Source: Devosia sp. Root685 (GTDB lineage Bacteria > Pseudomonadota > Alphaproteobacteria > Rhizobiales > Devosiaceae). From it: a DNA stretch of 64,000 nucleotides. The translations under genes were made by a program, and so were the position numbers. Shown here piece by piece: positions 9,691 to 18,058 of the stretch. How positions within the stretch are numbered: position 1 is the first letter of the stretch; each line of letters begins with the position of its first letter. Where the stretch lies: the NCBI RefSeq assembly GCF_001427875.1, contig NZ_LMHK01000001.1:1712892-1776891 (forward strand), in the 5' to 3' direction. The notes below the pieces were generated by a model that did not search any database, was not told the DNA's origin, and worked only from the letters and a program-made list of their open reading frames with translations.

Positions 9691-10533
9691 CTATAGGCCC
9701 AGGCGCGCCCAAAGCGCGCGATCGTCGATTGTGGTCGTCACATCGTCTACCATGTTCGCGGCCGAAAAGCCGAGACGCGGTAGCGCAAAGAACGGCCGCT
9801 TAGCCGCAATGGGTTTGAGCACGATATCGCGACCATAGCGTTCGCGGAGGGTCGCATGCAGCTCGCCGATACTGTCGACCAGGCCCAGTTCGACGCCGCG
9901 CAGGCCCGGCCACCATTCGCCGGTGAACAGGGTATCGTCATCGGCCTTGAGTTTGCCGACCCGATGGCGCTTCACGTGGTCGATAAAAACCTGATGAATA
10001 TCGAGTTCGAACCGCTTGATGCGCTCCACGTCCTCGCTCTTTTCGGGGAGGAAAGGATCGAGCGTCGATTTGTTGCGCCCCGCGGTATGCACGCGCCGCT
10101 CCACCCCGAGCTTTTCCAATGCTCCGACAAAGCCAAACGTCGCCATGATGACGCCGATAGAGCCGACGATCGAAGAAGGGTCAACGATGATCTCGTCGCC
10201 CGCCACCGCAATGAAATAGCCGCCTGACGCCGCCGCATCCTCGACAAAGACCAGCACAGGCTTGCCCGTTTCGTCGGCCAATTGCCTTATGCGATTGGAA
10301 ATCAGCCGGCTCTGCACCGGCGAACCACCGGGCGAATTAACGACAATGGCCACGGCCGGCGCTGCGCGCATGTCGAAGGCGCGTTTGAGCAGCGGCTCGA
10401 CGGATTCGATATTGAGACGGCCCGGACGCAGCTCGGCGGCAATGACGCCATGGAGGCGAACGACCGGAATGGTGGTGGGACGGCGAAACAAACGGACGAA
10501 CCAGTTCGGCTTGCGGGCAGATGTTCCAGCCAT
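9691..10533 (-). CDS. S49 family serine peptidase (SppA/SohB-like)
   Basis: A 280-aa signal-peptide peptidase-like protease. The start at 10533 has AGGAGAGGAC directly upstream and removes 15 codons of unlikely leader. Motifs: VVRLHGVIA near the N-terminus, IVVNSPGGSPVQS (oxyanion-type loop), and VEDAAASGGYFIAVAGDEI, which carries the catalytic serine (ASGGY) of the Ser-Lys dyad. The lysine side is in the GVERRVHTAGRNKSTLDPF segment. Members of this short form degrade cleaved signal peptides or act on membrane proteins. It lies between the methylase and the small membrane protein in a minus-strand operon. Confidence 0.88.
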   Translation of the reverse strand: MAGTSARKPNWFVRLFRRPTTIPVVRLHGVIAAELRPGRLNIESVEPLLKRAFDMRAAPAVAIVVNSPGGSPVQSRLISNRIRQLADETGKPVLVFVEDAAASGGYFIAVAGDEIIVDPSSIVGSIGVIMATFGFVGALEKLGVERRVHTAGRNKSTLDPFLPEKSEDVERIKRFELDIHQVFIDHVKRHRVGKLKADDDTLFTGEWWPGLRGVELGLVDSIGELHATLRERYGRDIVLKPIAAKRPFFALPRLGFSAANMVDDVTTTIDDRALWARLGL

Positions 10534-10578
10534 GTCCTCTCCTTGATTTCCCAGTGATTTAGGCATGGCTGGCGGCAA

Positions 10579-11364
10579 TTACCAGTCGAGCACGGCTGTC
10601 CCGCGAAAAACCGCCTCGAATTCGGGCTGGTATTCCCGCCCCGTCGCGCCATGAAGCGCCCTGCTGGCCAACAATGTCAGCGGCACCCGTGACCCCTTCA
10701 CCCCGCGCACCAAAAGACGCGTGACGTTTTCGCCGGGACGCGGGGAGATCGGCAAAACGGTGAGCGCACCGAATCGCGGCGCAAGCGCTGCAAGCAGCGG
10801 CACCATGCCCCGTGCGGGATAGATGATGGTAAAAACGCCATCGCCCGCCGCACAACCCGCCGCGCAGCGCACCCAGGCATCAAGGCTATCTTCGGCCATG
10901 TGCCGGGCATCTGCCTTGCTGGCCTCGGGCGCCAGCGTTCCCTGCCCGGCTTCGAAATAGGGCGGGTTGGCGATCACCGCCTCATAGTGATTGCTTTTAA
11001 GCCCCGCCGCAGTCCGCGCCGCCGGGCGGTCAAGAATATCGAGAGCCAGTACGTCGGCCCGCGTTTCAAAGCCGTTTTCGACGATGTTCTGGCGCGCCAG
11101 ATCGAGCGTTTCCGCGTGCCGCTCCAAAAGCGTCGCCGTCTCCGCCCGCCCCAAAGCCAGCGCCGCGAGGGACGCCGTGCCCACCCCGGCTCCAAGATCG
11201 AGCAGGTTTTTCGTGCCCGCCCGCACGGCGGCCCCGAGGAGAACGCTGTCCGACCCGGCGCGAAAGCCGTGGCGTGGTTGCGACAGAGTGATCCGGCCCG
11301 CCAAAAAGGCATCGCGCGTTGTGGTTTGGTGTTTTACAAAGTCAGTTGGCTGGTCTAGGGACAT
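10579..11364 (-). CDS. TrmN6/YfiC-like N6-adenine methyltransferase
   Basis: A 261-aa SAM-dependent methyltransferase. Motif I is LLDLGAGVGTASLAAL and the amino-methylase motif IV is VIANPPYFEAG, the NPPY signature of N6-adenine methylation. The N-terminal segment TRDAFLAGRITLSQPRHGFRAG resembles tRNA1(Val) A37 N6-methyltransferase, so a tRNA substrate is likely but not proven. It is divergent from the polyprenyl diphosphate synthase gene, with about 90 bases between starts, and heads a minus-strand run with the S49 peptidase and glyQ. Confidence 0.85.
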   Translation of the reverse strand: MSLDQPTDFVKHQTTTRDAFLAGRITLSQPRHGFRAGSDSVLLGAAVRAGTKNLLDLGAGVGTASLAALALGRAETATLLERHAETLDLARQNIVENGFETRADVLALDILDRPAARTAAGLKSNHYEAVIANPPYFEAGQGTLAPEASKADARHMAEDSLDAWVRCAAGCAAGDGVFTIIYPARGMVPLLAALAPRFGALTVLPISPRPGENVTRLLVRGVKGSRVPLTLLASRALHGATGREYQPEFEAVFRGTAVLDW

Positions 11365-11453
11365 CGCACCCTGAAAGCTGGTTCTGCGCGAGTTTACATG
11401 CGCTGATATGGCGGGCTCAACCGATTTGCCGCCGGTGGCAAACGAGGACGGTA

Positions 11454-12473
11454 ATGGCGGTCTCAGTTCTGACCCAAAAGAAAAACATGCCGACAGGCAA
11501 TCCGGTCGACAAACTGCTTGTGGCGACCGCCGACGACATGGCCAAGGTCAATACACTGATCCTGAGCCGTGCGGAATCGCATGTCGAAATGGTCCCCGAA
11601 CTTGCCCGCTATCTCATCGAGAGCGGCGGCAAGCGTCTGCGCCCCATGCTCACCGTTGCCGCCGCCCTGCTTTTTGGCAAGGGCGAAGGCAATGAAGTCA
11701 ATTTCGCCGCCGCCGTTGAATTCATGCACAATGCCACCCTCTTGCACGACGATGTCGTCGACGAGAGCGACATGCGCCGCGGCAAGCCGGCCGCCCGCAT
11801 GGTCTGGGGCAACAAAGCCTCCATCCTTGTCGGCGATTTTCTTCTCGGCCAAGCCTTCATGATGATGGTCGAAACCGGCGATATCGGTTCGCTCGGCGTC
11901 CTCTCGGCCGCTTCTGCGGTCATGGCCGAAGGCGAAGTGTTCCAGCTCGCCAAGACCGGCGACCTCACCACCACCGAAGCCGATTACGCCGAAGTGATCC
12001 GCGCCAAGACCGCAGTCCTCTTCAAGGCGGCCTGCGAAGTGGGCGCCATTTCGGGCGGCGCCGATGCAGAAGGCCGCGCGGCTCTCGCGCAATATGGCCT
12101 TGAACTGGGCAATGCCTTCCAACTGGTCGACGATGCGCTCGATTATGGTGGGCAGTCCGGCGCTCTCGGCAAGAATGTCGGCGACGATCTGCGCGAAGGC
12201 AAGATGACCCTGCCGGTGATCCTGGCCCTTGCCGAAGGCAGCGAAGCCGAACGCGCCATCATCGCCGGCGCCCTCGGCAAGGTCGATGCATCAGACCTCG
12301 AAGTCAGCCAGGTCGTCGCGATCTTCAATCGCCACAACACGCTTGGCCGCACGCTCGACAAGGCCCGCGCCCATGCCGCCGCAGCAGTGGACGCACTAGC
12401 GGGCCTCCCGGAGAGCGAGATGAAGACCATCCTCGCCGAAGTCGTCATGCACAGCGTCAGCCGCGCGTCCTAG
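11454..12473 (+). CDS. Polyprenyl diphosphate synthase (octaprenyl/decaprenyl type)
   Basis: A 339-aa trans-isoprenyl diphosphate synthase that elongates FPP with IPP units to give the ubiquinone side chain. Both aspartate-rich motifs are present: LLHDDVVDESDMRRGKPAAR (first) and FQLVDDALDYGG (second), plus SGGKRLRPML near residue 50. The start giving MAVSVLTQKKNMPTG has GAGGA upstream; the open frame extends 45 codons further without family similarity. It converges with ispE with no gap, so the two transcripts meet tail to tail. Product chain length is not readable from sequence; Q-10 is usual in this group. Confidence 0.93.
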   Translation: MAVSVLTQKKNMPTGNPVDKLLVATADDMAKVNTLILSRAESHVEMVPELARYLIESGGKRLRPMLTVAAALLFGKGEGNEVNFAAAVEFMHNATLLHDDVVDESDMRRGKPAARMVWGNKASILVGDFLLGQAFMMMVETGDIGSLGVLSAASAVMAEGEVFQLAKTGDLTTTEADYAEVIRAKTAVLFKAACEVGAISGGADAEGRAALAQYGLELGNAFQLVDDALDYGGQSGALGKNVGDDLREGKMTLPVILALAEGSEAERAIIAGALGKVDASDLEVSQVVAIFNRHNTLGRTLDKARAHAAAAVDALAGLPESEMKTILAEVVMHSVSRAS

Positions 12474-13349
12474 TCACGGCACGATCAGCGGCGCCGCGGC
12501 GACCCAGTGATCGGGATTGCGCTCGCGCATGACCTGCGCCGCCTGATGCGCCTGGCCTTCCGACCCGAAGAGGCCAAACACCGTCGCCCCCGAACCCGAC
12601 ATACGCGACAGGATACACCCCTGCGTCTCAGCCAAATCGTCAACGATATAGCCGATCTCCGGCACCAGTTTCACCGCCGGTGGCTGCAGGTCGTTGCGCG
12701 TTTCGGCCAGCCACAGACCGAGTTGCGCCGGCCGCGTCAGCGGTTCGGGCAAGGCCGGCATCGGATAATTGTCGTGCGCCCTGAGGCGCCGGAACACATC
12801 GGCCGTCGCCACCGGCACCAGCGGATTGACCAGCACCACATAAGAATTGGGAAAGGCCGGTAGCGGCGAGAGAATTTCGCCAACGCCCCGCGCCACCAGC
12901 GGCCGGCTCATGAGGCAGGCCGGAACATCGGCACCGAGCGTCGCCGCAAGATCCGCCAGTTCGCCAAACGGCACTGGCGCGCTCGCCATGCGCACGAGGA
13001 TGCGCAAGGCCGCCGCCGCATCGGCCGAACCGCCGCCGATCCCCGCCGCAACCGGCAGGCGCTTGACCAGATGCATGCTGAGCCCCTCGGGCACCAAACC
13101 CGGCCAGCGCTGACGAAAGGCGCCAACCGCCCGCATCACCAGATTGGTGCCGCCCGTTCCAAGCGCTCCCGCAAAAGGTCCTGAAATTTCGAGACTATCG
13201 GCGGATGCCGCTACGGCCTGCAACTCGTCCGCCACATCGGCAAAAACGATCAGGCTTTCGAGGTCGTGATAGCCGTCCTCGCGACGACGCGTGACATGCA
13301 GCGCCAGGTTGATCTTGGCTGGCGCTGCTTCGACAAAAACTTCCGTCAT
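12474..13349 (-). CDS. ispE: 4-diphosphocytidyl-2-C-methyl-D-erythritol kinase
   Basis: GHMP kinase (291 aa) of the MEP pathway that phosphorylates CDP-ME. Motif 1 is AAPAKINLALHVTRRREDGYH. The glycine-rich ATP loop is LPVAAGIGGGSADAAAALR, and the C-terminal motif is LSRMSGSGATVFGLF. All three are intact and the length is normal. It shares the isoprenoid theme with ispH and the polyprenyl synthase in this window, although the genes are not one operon. The gene follows the TPR protein gene by about 10 bases, so co-transcription is likely. Confidence 0.96.
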   Translation of the reverse strand: MTEVFVEAAPAKINLALHVTRRREDGYHDLESLIVFADVADELQAVAASADSLEISGPFAGALGTGGTNLVMRAVGAFRQRWPGLVPEGLSMHLVKRLPVAAGIGGGSADAAAALRILVRMASAPVPFGELADLAATLGADVPACLMSRPLVARGVGEILSPLPAFPNSYVVLVNPLVPVATADVFRRLRAHDNYPMPALPEPLTRPAQLGLWLAETRNDLQPPAVKLVPEIGYIVDDLAETQGCILSRMSGSGATVFGLFGSEGQAHQAAQVMRERNPDHWVAAAPLIVP

Positions 13350-13358
13350 GCTGGCGGA

Positions 13359-15071
13359 CTATTCCGTCGCGGTTGCCGGGGTCAGGCCATCGACAAGTTT
13401 GGGGCCGACGCGTTGGGCAACATTGCCCACTTCATCGACCGATTTAGCGACCTTCCACTGGAACTGGGCTTCGAGATGCCGCCCGGCCTTCCAATAGGCG
13501 TCGCCCAAGTGATCGTTGATCTCGGCATCGTTGGGCCGCAGCATCACGGCGCGTTCGAGCGTCTCGACCGCCTCGTCGATACGGTCAAGCTTGTAAAAAG
13601 CCCAACCAAGCGAATCAACGACATAGCCATCTTGCGGCTGCGCCTCGACGGCCTTCTCGATCATCCCGAGGGCTTCATCGAGGTTCATGTCCATGTCGAT
13701 CCAGGAATAGCCGAGATAATTGAGCACCGAGGGCTGATCGGGATTGAGCTTGAGCGCCTTGAGGAAATCGGCCTCCGCCTGCGGCCAGTGCTTGGCGCGT
13801 TCATTGGCAATGCCGCGCACATAGTAGAAGCGCCAGTCGGCCGGTGCTTCGCCACCGGTGATCTCGAGCGCCTTGGTATAGGCCTCGGCCGCGTCCTCAT
13901 ATTGCTCGTCATAGCGCAGCAAATCGCCCAGCACCGAAACGGCGTCGAGATCGCCGGGGCGCGTGGCAACGATATTGCGCAGCCGCCGCAGCGCCTCGGC
14001 ACGATCGCCCATGGCATCGAGATTTTGCGCAACGCGCACAACCGCCGTCGGCTTCATGGGCGAGGATGACGGCACGGCATCATAGATGGCATTGGCCGCG
14101 TCATGCTGGCCTTCGGAATCGAGCAGGAGACCGGCGGCAAGGCCGATGACATCGGCATTGGGATCGAGATAGTGCCCGAGGCGCAGGAAGACCAGCGCCA
14201 GGTCCTTGCTGCCATCGCGCGACAGCGCGACGCCAATGCCATGGAACATTTCAGCGGCGCCCAACTGCACATTGGTCGCAAAAACGCCCGGACGGCGCTT
14301 GGCTTCGACGGCTTCCTTGACGACGGTGACGAGCGGATGGGTGAGGCCCTGATCCTCAAAGGTGGCGATCACTTCGGCCGCTTCATCGAACCGGCCATCA
14401 TTGGCCAGCATGCGGGCATAGACTTCCACCATGCGCGCGACATAGGGCTCGTTCTCAAACGCCTTGGCGGCAAGCTCCAGCGCTTTTTCCTTCTTCCCGG
14501 CAATCTCGGCCATCAGCGCCCGGTGGAAAACCAGGAAATCCTCAAGCCCGGTATCACCGAGCTTGGCCAGGATCGCATCCGCCTCATCGTAGCGCTTCTC
14601 GCCCACCATCGCCCAGGCGCGCAGAATGCTCGCCGTAATGCCGGTAAAAGTGTCCTGCGAAATTGTTTCGAGCGCAGTGCCCGCCGCACTGTAGCGGCGC
14701 TCTTTGAGCGCCTCGGTGGCGATCACCAGTTCGGCAAGCTCGTTCTGGCCCACGAGTTCCTTGAGCCGCTTGGCGACCTGGGCCGATTGCCCGATCTGCC
14801 CATTGGCGGCAAAGGCAATGAAAGAGCGCTCGACCAGCACCGGATTGTCCCAGTCGCTCTGCGCCGCCTGGTTGAAATAGCGGGCGGCCTCGCCGGTGCG
14901 CAATTCTTCGAGGGCCTGGCGCCCGGCGAGATAGGAGCCGGTTGCGCTGGGCTTGAACAGCTGCATCATGTCGAGCAGATTGGTGGCGCTCTTCTGAGCC
15001 GAAGCCGTGGGCACCAAAGCCAGTGCGATAACAGTCGCCAGAATGGGCAGGGCCAGTCGGTTCGAAAGCAT
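13359..15071 (-). CDS. Secreted tetratricopeptide-repeat protein
   Basis: A 570-aa protein with a signal peptide (MLSNRLALPILATVIALALV followed by PTASAQ) and repeated helical pairs along its length. The clearest TPR units are at the C-terminus: ALKLNPDQPSVLNYLGYSWI, AVEAQPQDGYVVDSLGWAFY and AVMLRPNDAEINDHLGDAYW. Such proteins scaffold envelope complexes in the periplasm; partners are unknown here. The ATG at 15071 was chosen, but a GTG two codons upstream (15077) has GGGAGA at better spacing and may be the true start. It directly precedes ispE on the same strand. Confidence 0.88.
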   Translation of the reverse strand: MLSNRLALPILATVIALALVPTASAQKSATNLLDMMQLFKPSATGSYLAGRQALEELRTGEAARYFNQAAQSDWDNPVLVERSFIAFAANGQIGQSAQVAKRLKELVGQNELAELVIATEALKERRYSAAGTALETISQDTFTGITASILRAWAMVGEKRYDEADAILAKLGDTGLEDFLVFHRALMAEIAGKKEKALELAAKAFENEPYVARMVEVYARMLANDGRFDEAAEVIATFEDQGLTHPLVTVVKEAVEAKRRPGVFATNVQLGAAEMFHGIGVALSRDGSKDLALVFLRLGHYLDPNADVIGLAAGLLLDSEGQHDAANAIYDAVPSSSPMKPTAVVRVAQNLDAMGDRAEALRRLRNIVATRPGDLDAVSVLGDLLRYDEQYEDAAEAYTKALEITGGEAPADWRFYYVRGIANERAKHWPQAEADFLKALKLNPDQPSVLNYLGYSWIDMDMNLDEALGMIEKAVEAQPQDGYVVDSLGWAFYKLDRIDEAVETLERAVMLRPNDAEINDHLGDAYWKAGRHLEAQFQWKVAKSVDEVGNVAQRVGPKLVDGLTPATATE

Positions 15072-15096
15072 GGTCACGTTGCAGAATTCTCCCAGA

Positions 15097-15141
15097 GCAT
15101 GTCTCCCGAAAGTGGGCGCCGGTTTCGGGGCAAAGACATGC
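15097..15141. repeat. Short palindromic repeat, family C copy 1
   Basis: GCATGTCTCCCGAAA and TTTCGGGGCAAAGACATGC form an imperfect inverted repeat around AGTGGGCGCC-like sequence, in the space upstream of the TPR gene. A diverged second copy is at 30729-30771. This CGAAAGTGG-type element is a familiar intergenic repeat in Rhizobiales. Confidence 0.65.
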
Positions 15142-15229
15142 GAAAAACAAACGCCGCTGCCGGCACGCTGTGGTCGCAAAGATTGTCCGTTTTACGACTG
15201 CGCCGCAAGGCCGCGCGCGTTATGCGCGG

Positions 15230-16876
15230 TCACATTCCGCTGTAGTTGGGGCCGCTGCCGCCCTCGGGCGGCACCCAGGTGATGTTCTGGGCCGGGTCCT
15301 TGATATCGCAGGTCTTGCAGTGAACGCAGTTGGCCGCGTGGATGCGAAAGACCGGCTCGCCGTTTTCGCTGGCCATTTCATAGACCCCCGCAGGGCAATA
15401 GAGTGGCGCCGGCTCGCCATATCGCGGCAGGTTTTCGCGCACAGGAATGCCGGGATCCTTCAGCTTCAAATGAACCGGCTGATCCTCGTCATGCGCCAGA
15501 TTGGCGAGAAAAACCGAGGAGGCCCGATCAAATGTCAGCTTGCCGTCAGGGCGGGCATAGCGCCGTCCGTTGACCGCAGCGCGCGGCTTCAGTTTTGCAA
15601 AATCCGCCGCGCCATGCGAGCGCAGGTTAAGCGGCGAGCGGCCAAAAATAGCCGAAATCCACAGATCGGCCCCAATGGCGAGCGACCCCGCGATCGTCCC
15701 CAACCGCGACCAGAGCGGCTTGGCATTGGCGACGCCCTGCAATTCGCGCGCAATTCCCGTGCGCATGATGCTAGGCCCGAAGGCCGCGACCAGATCATGC
15801 TGCCGCCCCTTCTCAAGCGCTGCACCCACCGCATCGGCCGCGCCGATGCCGGAGAGAATGGCATTATGAATGGCCTTCAACCGCGGCGCATTCATGAAGC
15901 CGGCCGAACAGCCGATCAGCCCGCCACCGGGAAAAGCGAGCGTCGGGATCGACTGCCATCCGCCCGCCGTCACCGCCCTTGCGCCATAGCTGATGCGTGT
16001 GCCGCCTTCGAGCAGTTTTGCGACAGACGGATGCAGCTTGAAGCGCTGGAATTCATCGAAGGGGGACAGCGTCGGGTCGGCATAGTCGAGATAGGTGACT
16101 TGTCCGACATAGAGCCTGTTGTTCTCGGCGTGATAGACGAAGCCACCGCCCGCGGTCGCATTGTCGAGCGGAAAGCCGAGATAATGATCAACCTGCCCCG
16201 CACGGTGTTTTTCCGCCGGAATTTCCCAGATTTCCTTGATGCCGAGGCCATATTTCTGCGGCTCGCGAGCAAGGCTAAAATCGCCAATGATTTGCTTGGC
16301 CAGCGATCCGCGCGCGCCCTCGGCGATCAGCGTATATTTGGCTTCGAGCGCAATGCCCTCGGCAAAGCCGGCTTTGGGATTGCCCTCCGCATCACGTCCG
16401 AGATCCCCAGTAATGACGCCGCGCACCGGGCCATTGCCCGTGCGCAACACGTCCACCGCCGCCGTCATCGGGAAAATATCGACACCCAGTTCGGCCGCCT
16501 GTTCACCCAGCCACTGCACCAACCGCCCAAGGCTGACAATCACCGCGCCGGGCGTCTTGAGCTGTGGGGGCACCAGAAGATGGGGCAGAGCGAAATCGCC
16601 CTTTGCCGTCAGATAGTGAAACCTGTCCTCTGTGACACCGGGCCCGACCGGCGCGCCCTTCAGCCGCCAGTCCGGGAGCAGCGCATCGAGCCCTGCCGGG
16701 TCCATGACCGCACCCGACAGAATATGCCCGCCGATCTCGGCCGACTTTTCCACCACTGTGACGCTGAGTTCAGGATGGCGCTGTTTGAGCCGAATTGCCG
16801 CTGCAAGGCCCGAAGGACCGGCGCCGACAATAAGAACGTCGGTCGAAATCGTCTCTCGATTGCCAGCTTCGGCCAT
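15230..16876 (-). CDS. Electron transfer flavoprotein-ubiquinone oxidoreductase
   Basis: A 548-aa inner-membrane-associated enzyme passing electrons from ETF (fatty-acid and amino-acid dehydrogenation) to ubiquinone. The N-terminal FAD-binding GxGxxG is DVLIVGAGPSGLAAAIRL. A ubiquinone-binding domain lies in the middle, and the C-terminal ferredoxin-like [4Fe-4S] site is LYCPAGVYE plus CVHCKTCDIKDPAQNI, ending in WVPPEGGSGPNYSGM, all characteristic. The start at 16876 gives MAEAGNRETISTDVL; upstream in-frame starts (16930, 16942) would overlap the divergent UDG gene. No etfAB genes are in the window. Confidence 0.96.
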   Translation of the reverse strand: MAEAGNRETISTDVLIVGAGPSGLAAAIRLKQRHPELSVTVVEKSAEIGGHILSGAVMDPAGLDALLPDWRLKGAPVGPGVTEDRFHYLTAKGDFALPHLLVPPQLKTPGAVIVSLGRLVQWLGEQAAELGVDIFPMTAAVDVLRTGNGPVRGVITGDLGRDAEGNPKAGFAEGIALEAKYTLIAEGARGSLAKQIIGDFSLAREPQKYGLGIKEIWEIPAEKHRAGQVDHYLGFPLDNATAGGGFVYHAENNRLYVGQVTYLDYADPTLSPFDEFQRFKLHPSVAKLLEGGTRISYGARAVTAGGWQSIPTLAFPGGGLIGCSAGFMNAPRLKAIHNAILSGIGAADAVGAALEKGRQHDLVAAFGPSIMRTGIARELQGVANAKPLWSRLGTIAGSLAIGADLWISAIFGRSPLNLRSHGAADFAKLKPRAAVNGRRYARPDGKLTFDRASSVFLANLAHDEDQPVHLKLKDPGIPVRENLPRYGEPAPLYCPAGVYEMASENGEPVFRIHAANCVHCKTCDIKDPAQNITWVPPEGGSGPNYSGM

Positions 16877-16940
16877 AGTCCAACCCTCAACGTCGGCAGG
16901 CGACTGGTCGCCTCCGATGCGGTGTGACATAACGAGCCCC

Positions 16941-17753
16941 ATGTCTCAAGGTCGAGAACTCAACAAGGCTGAACTGCTTGCCGTGCTGGACTGGTATCGC
17001 GCCGCCGGCGTGGATCTGGCCGTGGGCGAGGATCCGGTCGATCGCTTCGCGCAACCGGCCCCCGCGCCCTCTCCCGCTCAGGCTCTCCGCCAGGCTGCGG
17101 CTGCCCCAGCCCAGCCGCCACAGCCCGCCACCGCCGCCATTATCGGGGACCCGTCCGAAGCGCGCAAACTCGCGGCCTCAGCCGCTACGCTCGATGAATT
17201 GCAAAAGCTTCTCGACGCCTATGATGGCTGCAGCCTCAAATTCCGCGCCACCCAGCTGGTCTTTGCCGACGGCAATCCAGAAGCAAAGATCATGCTGATC
17301 GGCGAAGCTCCCGGCGCCGAAGAAGATCGTCAGGGCAAACCCTTTGTCGGCCGCTCCGGCCAGTTGCTCGACCGCATGCTCGGCGCCATCGGGCTCGACC
17401 GCACAAAAGTCTACATCGCCAACACCGTTCCCTGGCGCCCGCCCGGCAATCGCACCCCGACGCCCGAAGAAATGGAACTGTGCCTGCCCTTCCTCAACCG
17501 CCAGGTCGAACTGGTCGCCCCCCGCCTCGTCATGACGCTCGGTGGCCCCGCCATGCAGACCGTCTTCAAGACCACCGCCGGCATCATCAAGATGCGCGGC
17601 CGCTGGCAGGACGTCGCCATCGGCACGCATCAGGTCGACGCCCTCCCCACGCTCCACCCGGCTTATCTTTTGCGCAACCCGGCCGCCAAGCAGCAGGCCT
17701 GGGCTGATCTGCTGAGCCTGAAGATGAAGATGGTAGAGCTGGGGTTGAGCTGA
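16941..17753 (+). CDS. Uracil-DNA glycosylase, family 4-like, lacking two of four cluster cysteines
   Basis: A 270-aa DNA-repair enzyme that excises uracil from DNA. Motif A is GEAPGAEEDRQGKPFVGRSG and motif B is LHPAYLL. Family 4 enzymes normally hold a [4Fe-4S] cluster through four cysteines. Here the first pair reads DAYDGCSLK (one Cys only) and the third position reads NTVPWRPPGNRT (Trp for Cys), while the fourth, LCLPF, is kept. A cluster is therefore unlikely. The N-terminal 70 residues include an Ala/Pro-rich linker. The ATG at 16941 is chosen although the frame is open upstream. It is divergent from the ETF-QO gene. Confidence 0.92.
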   Translation: MSQGRELNKAELLAVLDWYRAAGVDLAVGEDPVDRFAQPAPAPSPAQALRQAAAAPAQPPQPATAAIIGDPSEARKLAASAATLDELQKLLDAYDGCSLKFRATQLVFADGNPEAKIMLIGEAPGAEEDRQGKPFVGRSGQLLDRMLGAIGLDRTKVYIANTVPWRPPGNRTPTPEEMELCLPFLNRQVELVAPRLVMTLGGPAMQTVFKTTAGIIKMRGRWQDVAIGTHQVDALPTLHPAYLLRNPAAKQQAWADLLSLKMKMVELGLS

Positions 17754-17781
17754 GGGCCTAACTGGCTTTCGCGAGCGCCGT

Positions 17782-17926
17782 CACCCCCTCCCATCCTCCC
17801 CCATCAAGGGGGAGGTGTCACCGAATTCGCTATAGCGAATTCGGTTGGGGCCGGTGGTTTTGACTGAGCCGTGCCCCAAACTCGATCTGACACCTCCCCC
17901 TTGATGGGGGAGGATGGGAGGGGGTG
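17782..17926. repeat. Perfect 39-bp inverted repeat enclosing a 24-bp palindrome (family B)
   Basis: The arms 17782-17820 and 17888-17926 are exact reverse complements (CACCCCCTCCCATCC... and ...GGATGGGAGGGGGTG). Between them, 17821-17844 is itself a perfect palindrome centred on GCTATAGC. The element fills most of the 305-base gap between the UDG gene and the MFS gene; I see no gene there. A near-copy of the arms is at 30045-30160 and a single arm at 31706-31741. Confidence 0.88.
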
Positions 17927-18058
17927 GAGCGGCAACCGCCAAAGCCCAGTCAACTTTTTGCCCCGCCTCCCCATTTCCGCCCTATCGCTCCGCCTATGTC
18001 GCGCTATGGTCACCTCTCGGTGATTTGCAACGTTTCGCTGCCACTATTTTAGAGCGCC

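Noticed and set aside
15170..16927. 585-codon open frame antisense to the ETF-QO gene
   Set aside because: The ETF-QO gene is complete with FAD and iron-sulfur motifs; the antisense frame has shadow composition and no recognisable domain.
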